Position numbers and translations under genes: made by a program. Under the pieces are notes generated by a model, which saw only the letters and a program-made list of their open reading frames with translations, ran no database searches and was not told the origin of the DNA. A DNA stretch of 64,000 bases from Butyrivibrio hungatei DSM 14810 (lineage in GTDB: Bacteria; Bacillota; Clostridia; Lachnospirales; Lachnospiraceae): NCBI RefSeq assembly GCF_900143205.1, contig NZ_FRDH01000009.1, positions 1 to 64,000 of the forward strand, written 5' to 3'. This document shows, piece after piece, positions 61,187 to 64,000 of this stretch. The stretch's first letter is position 1. The number at the start of each line of letters is the position of its first letter.

Positions 61187-61531
61187 TCAGAAATTACTTC
61201 CATTCCAGCCCCAATTATCTGCTGGAGTGTACTTTACATAGATGTGGTCTCCTGCTATTCCTAACACTTCACCAAAGATCTTTGTTATCTCTCCTGTGAG
61301 CTTATCAAACGCACTTGGATTAGCTGAGCCAAATACCATAACTTCTACAAAAGCTGTTGGCTGAGAATTATCCCCTCTAAAATACAGATGATATCCATCT
61401 TCAAATCCAGTCATGAGCCAGCTTTCGCTCTTTCCAGGAATTATTTCAATTGCTTTTCCAAGCTTTTCCTTGAGCTGTCTCTCCTGATCTTCTGTGATCT
61501 TTACGCTTATCTTTGAATTAATAAATGGCAT
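61187..61531 (-). CDS. MIF/tautomerase-family protein
   Basis: 114 residues. Met-Pro start gives the catalytic N-terminal proline; the I-Y-V-K-Y and W-G-W-N-G-S-N-F ending is typical of macrophage migration inhibitory factor homologues. They tautomerise phenylpyruvate-like compounds; the bacterial role is unclear. GGAGG precedes the start. It lies 2 bases before the solute-binding protein gene, so it leads the sensory operon. Confidence 0.87.
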   Translation of the reverse strand: MPFINSKISVKITEDQERQLKEKLGKAIEIIPGKSESWLMTGFEDGYHLYFRGDNSQPTAFVEVMVFGSANPSAFDKLTGEITKIFGEVLGIAGDHIYVKYTPADNWGWNGSNF

Positions 61532-61646
61532 AATGCTCCTCCCATCACTACTATTTCATTTTTTAAAGTATTTAATATAGTGTATCACAGAGGTCTGCCC
61601 ATGGTAAATTCATTACATGAAAATGCCCGTATGACTTAAACTTTCT

Positions 61647-61675
61647 TGATTTACCTCATACTTTATGCTAATATA
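61647..61675 (+). promoter_or_regulatory. Promoter of tRNA-Arg
   Basis: TTGATT (61647-61652), 17-base spacer, TAATAT (61670-61675), 10 bases before the mature tRNA. Confidence 0.7.
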
Positions 61676-61685
61676 CTGATTGCAT

Positions 61686-61759
61686 GTTTCCGTAGCTCAG
61701 CAGGATAGAGCGTCCGCCTCCTAAGCGGAAGGTCGTGCGTTCGAATCGCATCGGGAACA
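61686..61759 (+). tRNA. tRNA-Arg (CCT)
   Basis: Acceptor arms GTTTCCG (61686-61692) and CGGGAAC (61752-61758) pair with one G-U. Anticodon stem TCCGC/GCGGA encloses loop CTCCTAA, anticodon CCT. CCA is not encoded. Confidence 0.94.
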
Positions 61760-61769
61760 TTGATTTTGA

Positions 61770-61796
61770 GGAGTCTGGAATTCAGGCTCCTTTTTT
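61770..61796 (+). terminator. Terminator of tRNA-Arg
   Basis: GGAGTCTG/CAGGCTCC (61770-61777 and 61783-61790) followed by six T. The ribosome binding site of the next gene begins about 9 bases later, and nearly the same hairpin sequence recurs at 62870-62952. Confidence 0.85.
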
Positions 61797-61816
61797 GTAA
61801 TCTCGGAGGGCAGAAA

Positions 61817-62476
61817 ATGGCTTCTAGTATTATGCATCTTGCGATAACAAATGAAGTGTCAAAGAGAATACTTTTTACCGATGTAAATAGACTTAAGTTT
61901 GGTTCTGTTGTAGTTGACGCTGGCATTGGCGGGAACACATATGGTACTGCCCATATGAAAATAAACATACTAGATGGAAAAATGAAAACTTACGACTTTG
62001 ACAGATACCGTGAAATGTTTACTGAAAAGATGCTACAGGATGACCTTTATATGGGATATTATCTGCATTTAGTTCAAGATGCATTATATAGACATTTTGT
62101 ATATGATAGGTATCATTGGAATTCAACCATTCCAGGTAATGTAGAACGTCTACATAAAGATTATCAGATTATTAATCAGTATGTTATTAATAAATATCAT
62201 CTAGCAAACGATCTTACTGTGCCTAATGGCTTTAAGGACGAAGCCCTAAATCAAGTAAGTTCTTTTGATACAGATAGACTTATGCAGGATATGCTCTCAT
62301 TTTTCCAACCTGTTGAAGAAGAACCCATCTTCTTTTTTACAAAAGAAATGGCCGACGAATACATAGAAGAAACAATACGCTTCTGCATAGATGAAGTGAA
62401 AAAACTTCGTAACAATGAGCCAGGTATAGATATGATGACTTATGCATGGAAAAGAGTGGGAAGTTTATATCAATGA
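61817..62476 (+). CDS. Zinc-dependent phospholipase C-like hydrolase
   Basis: 219 residues from the ATG at 61817, GGAGGG upstream. The opening M-A-S-S-I-M-H-L-A-I-T-N-E and the central G-Y-Y-L-H-L-V-Q-D-A-L-Y-R-H-F resemble the Zn-dependent PLC/S1-P1-nuclease-like helical fold, in which His and Asp residues bind zinc. There is no signal peptide, so it appears cytoplasmic. Substrate unknown. It lies behind the tRNA-Arg terminator with no space for its own promoter, so it may be expressed by readthrough from the tRNA promoter. Confidence 0.65.
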   Translation: MASSIMHLAITNEVSKRILFTDVNRLKFGSVVVDAGIGGNTYGTAHMKINILDGKMKTYDFDRYREMFTEKMLQDDLYMGYYLHLVQDALYRHFVYDRYHWNSTIPGNVERLHKDYQIINQYVINKYHLANDLTVPNGFKDEALNQVSSFDTDRLMQDMLSFFQPVEEEPIFFFTKEMADEYIEETIRFCIDEVKKLRNNEPGIDMMTYAWKRVGSLYQ

Positions 62477-62527
62477 TATAATGAACCCAAGAGAATTGGT
62501 TCATTTTCTAAGGAAGGAGTTATTATC

Positions 62528-62794
62528 ATGGGAAATACCTTGGAAAAATTAAGATATGAAGATCTTAAAATTGGAATGCATGTAAAACCTGAGCAGGTAT
62601 CCAATCTATATGGCGTGTGGTTATATGTTAATCCTAATACCGTTTCAGAAGATGGCTTTGACATTCTCTATTTTTGTAATGAGACAAATATAGATTCAAA
62701 AAAAGTTGCCGAAATACGGAAAGCATACGGTAAATCCAGCGTAATTTACCAGCCTAAATTTTATGAAGATGAGGACGTAGCTGTTTATGGATAA
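62528..62794 (+). CDS. Uncharacterised 88-residue protein
   Basis: Not recognised. AAGGAAGGAG precedes the ATG at 62528, so it is very likely translated. It is acidic, soluble and opens with L-R-Y-E-D-L-K-I-G-M-H-V-K, a pattern seen in small beta-rich domains. It has two Tyr-rich stretches and ends in E-D-V-A-V-Y-G. A small inverted repeat (GAACC/GGTTC, 62483-62502) separates it from the PLC-like gene. The two may be co-transcribed. Confidence 0.6.
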   Translation: MGNTLEKLRYEDLKIGMHVKPEQVSNLYGVWLYVNPNTVSEDGFDILYFCNETNIDSKKVAEIRKAYGKSSVIYQPKFYEDEDVAVYG

Positions 62795-62869
62795 GTTTTT
62801 AAAATATACTATTCAAAAGACAACGATTTATACAAAACGTATAAAAGTGCATAATTAGATATTATAAAA

Positions 62870-62952
62870 GGAGTCTGAATTTTGTACCGTCCCCAAAAAG
62901 TTAGACCATAAAATCTAACGATTGGAGGTCGGTACAATGAGGCTCCTTTTTT
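62870..62952 (+). terminator. Terminator-like hairpin interrupted by a palindromic element
   Basis: GGAGTC (62870-62875) can pair with GGCTCC (62941-62946), followed by six T. Its arms and tail (GGAGTCTG..AATT and GGCTCCTTTTTTGTAA) match the tRNA-Arg terminator at 61770-61800 closely, but the loop holds 56 additional bases. Confidence 0.6.
62882..62937. repeat. 56-base imperfect palindrome with TTGTACCG/CGGTACAA ends
   Basis: Ends 62882-62889 and 62930-62937 are exact inverted repeats. The inner arms GTTAGA/TCTAAC (62900-62905 and 62914-62919) share the same symmetry centre. CCGTCCCC near the left end matches the core of the palindrome at 343-409. It is a likely MITE/REP-like element. It also resembles the leader of IS3-family transposase genes (AGGTCGGTACAATGAGG), but no transposase follows. 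Confidence 0.65.
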
Positions 62953-63012
62953 GTAACCTTTTTTCTGATTCAATTGTAATATTAGTATAAGGCCTTAAAA
63001 AAGGAGTACAAA

Positions 63013-63164
63013 ATGAGAATACCTGTACAGGAGCTGATGGATAGGTACAAGAATAACGTATATGCTGTTACGTTCACCTCAAGGGTTCAGACACTGAACT
63101 CTATGTAACTGTCAGATACGATGCCGGATGGGCAACAAATCCATATAAGTATCCTAATTACTAA
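63013..63164 (+). pseudogene. Small frameshifted ORF
   Basis: AAGGAG precedes an ATG at 63013 that opens 31 codons (M-R-I-P-V-Q-E-L-M-D-R-Y...) ending at 63108. A second frame picks up near 63074 and runs H-L-K-G-S-D-T-E-L-Y-V-T-V-R-Y-D-A-G-W to a stop at 63162-63164. The continuous protein-like character suggests one small gene of about 50 residues disrupted by a one-base change, or a recoding event. Family not recognised. The rest of 62953-63012 and 63165-63260 shows no gene. Confidence 0.4.
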
Positions 63165-63274
63165 TATACTAGAACAAAAATCTGTCATAACTTAGAAAAA
63201 ACTATTTTCATTATCTCTTTTCTCAATATATGATTAATGTAAGGTATCGTTGGCATATTAATGGAGGTTTCAAA

Positions 63275-64000
63275 TTGGAAAAGTCAAAAGTTTATTTCAC
63301 AGATTTTAGAACAGTTCTGGGTGTAAGCCTTCCAGCAAAACTACAGAAGCTTATTAAAAAAGCTGGAATCGAATCCATAGATATGGATGGAAAATTCGTG
63401 GCGATCAAGATGCATTTTGGTGAGCTTGGCAATCTCGCCTATCTTAGGCCTAATTACGCTAAGGCAGTCGCAGATGTAGTAAAAGAACTTGGAGGTCTGC
63501 CCTTTTTAACGGATTGTAACACTTTATATCCAGGAAGTCGTAAGCACGCTTTAGAGCATCTGGACTGCGCTAATATAAACGGTTTTAATACTGTAACTAC
63601 CGGATGCCAGATAATTATCGCTGATGGACTTAGGGGAACAGATGATATTGCAGTACCTGTTCCAAATGGTGAATATTGCAAAGAAGCATATATCGGCCGA
63701 GCTGTTATGGACGCTGACATCGTAATCTCACTTAATCACTTTAAGGGGCATGAGCAGGCTGGTTTTGGCGGTGCTATCAAAAATCTTGGAATGGGTTGTG
63801 GTAGCCGCGCCGGTAAGATGCAACAGCACAACAGCGGTCATCCACATGTAACCACAGACCTTTGCAGAGGATGTAAAAGATGCGCCAAAGAATGTGGCTC
63901 AGATGCTATAAGCTATGAAAGTAATAAAGCCTGGATCGACCCTGAGAAATGCAAGGGTTGTGGCCGTTGTATTGGTGCCTGCGCCTTTGACGCTATAGAA
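63275..64000 (+). CDS. DUF362 protein with ferredoxin domain (truncated by window end)
   Basis: The first 242 codons are present; the gene runs off the right edge. The start is a TTG at 63275 with GGAGG seven bases upstream. The DUF362 part (about 1-190) has A-I-K-M-H-F-G-E, F-L-T-D-C-N-T-L-Y and N-L-G-M-G-C-G-S-R-A-G-K. A dicluster ferredoxin follows: C-R-G-C-K-R-C-A-K-E-C and C-K-G-C-G-R-C-I-G-A-C. Such proteins are presumed electron carriers or iron-sulfur oxidoreductases of anaerobes, without a settled function. Confidence 0.88.
   Translation, partial: MEKSKVYFTDFRTVLGVSLPAKLQKLIKKAGIESIDMDGKFVAIKMHFGELGNLAYLRPNYAKAVADVVKELGGLPFLTDCNTLYPGSRKHALEHLDCANINGFNTVTTGCQIIIADGLRGTDDIAVPVPNGEYCKEAYIGRAVMDADIVISLNHFKGHEQAGFGGAIKNLGMGCGSRAGKMQQHNSGHPHVTTDLCRGCKRCAKECGSDAISYESNKAWIDPEKCKGCGRCIGACAFDAIE

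Noticed and set aside
61686-61759. tRNA-Arg as an attachment site for an integrated element
   Set aside because: No integrase and no duplicate of the tRNA 3' end were found downstream; only the terminator sequence is repeated near 62.9 kb.
62882-62950. Left end of an IS3-family insertion sequence
   Set aside because: The AGGTCGGTACAATGAGG string resembles an IS3 leader, but no transposase frame follows and the symmetry of the whole 56 bases is better explained by a short palindromic element.
1-64000. CRISPR arrays, rRNA, prophage or intact transposase genes
   Set aside because: No regularly spaced direct repeats, rRNA-like sequence, phage structural genes or transposase frames were seen in reading the window.

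Overview
The window is a gene-dense stretch of a low-GC Gram-positive chromosome with strong Shine-Dalgarno sites, occasional GTG/TTG starts, a T-box leader, NrdR boxes and YesM/YesN-type two-component genes. The gene complement suggests an anaerobic, plant-polysaccharide-using Lachnospiraceae such as Butyrivibrio or Pseudobutyrivibrio: class III ribonucleotide reductase, a flavodiiron protein, GH13/GH30/GH43 and DUF5722 carbohydrate enzymes, a clostripain-like peptidase and many membrane c-di-GMP proteins. The genus is an inference. About 50 protein genes, three tRNAs and many regulatory sites can be supported. No rRNA, CRISPR array, prophage or intact transposase was seen.

Layout. 1-5.4 kb: the 5' end of a GntR-type regulator, tRNA-Gly, a perfect 32-bp-stem palindrome, a large GGDEF/EAL/GGDEF protein, a GT2-GtrA glycosyltransferase and tRNA-Pro. 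5.3-15 kb (minus strand): an AAA+ ATPase, a secreted DUF5722 protein, then a compact run greA - flavin reductase - solute-binding lipoprotein - hybrid histidine kinase - flavodiiron protein. 15-26 kb (minus): fba, a GH13 enzyme, and the conserved cluster cca - PEGA protein - rqcP - divIC - tilS - hpt - ftsH, which lacks the sporulation genes (yabP, yabQ, spoIIE) found there in spore formers. 26-29.4 kb (plus): two tandem membrane GGDEF receptors. 29.4-37.4 kb (mostly minus): proS with T-box, nrdG, nrdD with two NrdR boxes, murI, an SH3 protein, trxA and trmB. 37.4-47.4 kb (mixed): a DD-carboxypeptidase, exonuclease, esterase, glutathione peroxidase, YlmH-like protein, NUDIX, C11 peptidase, GlsB-like protein and an HD-GYP receptor.

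47.5-61.5 kb: an AKR-GH43-GH30 glycan operon, a PAS-GGDEF protein, and a minus-strand locus with tautomerase, sensory solute-binding lipoprotein, YesM kinase, YesN regulator, a second solute-binding protein, a fused permease and an ABC ATPase with an unusually large insertion. 61.6-64 kb: tRNA-Arg, a PLC-like protein, a small unknown protein, a second palindromic element inside a terminator, a frameshifted small ORF, and the start of a DUF362/ferredoxin protein.

Themes. Cyclic-di-GMP turnover is heavily represented: four GGDEF proteins, one of which also has an EAL domain, plus one HD-GYP protein. Three of these share a 7TM receptor design with similar-looking ectodomains. Two histidine kinases are each encoded directly after a solute-binding lipoprotein, suggesting binding-protein-mediated sensing. 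Four genes appear to have leaderless mRNAs, and four others have a terminator hairpin immediately before their ribosome binding site.
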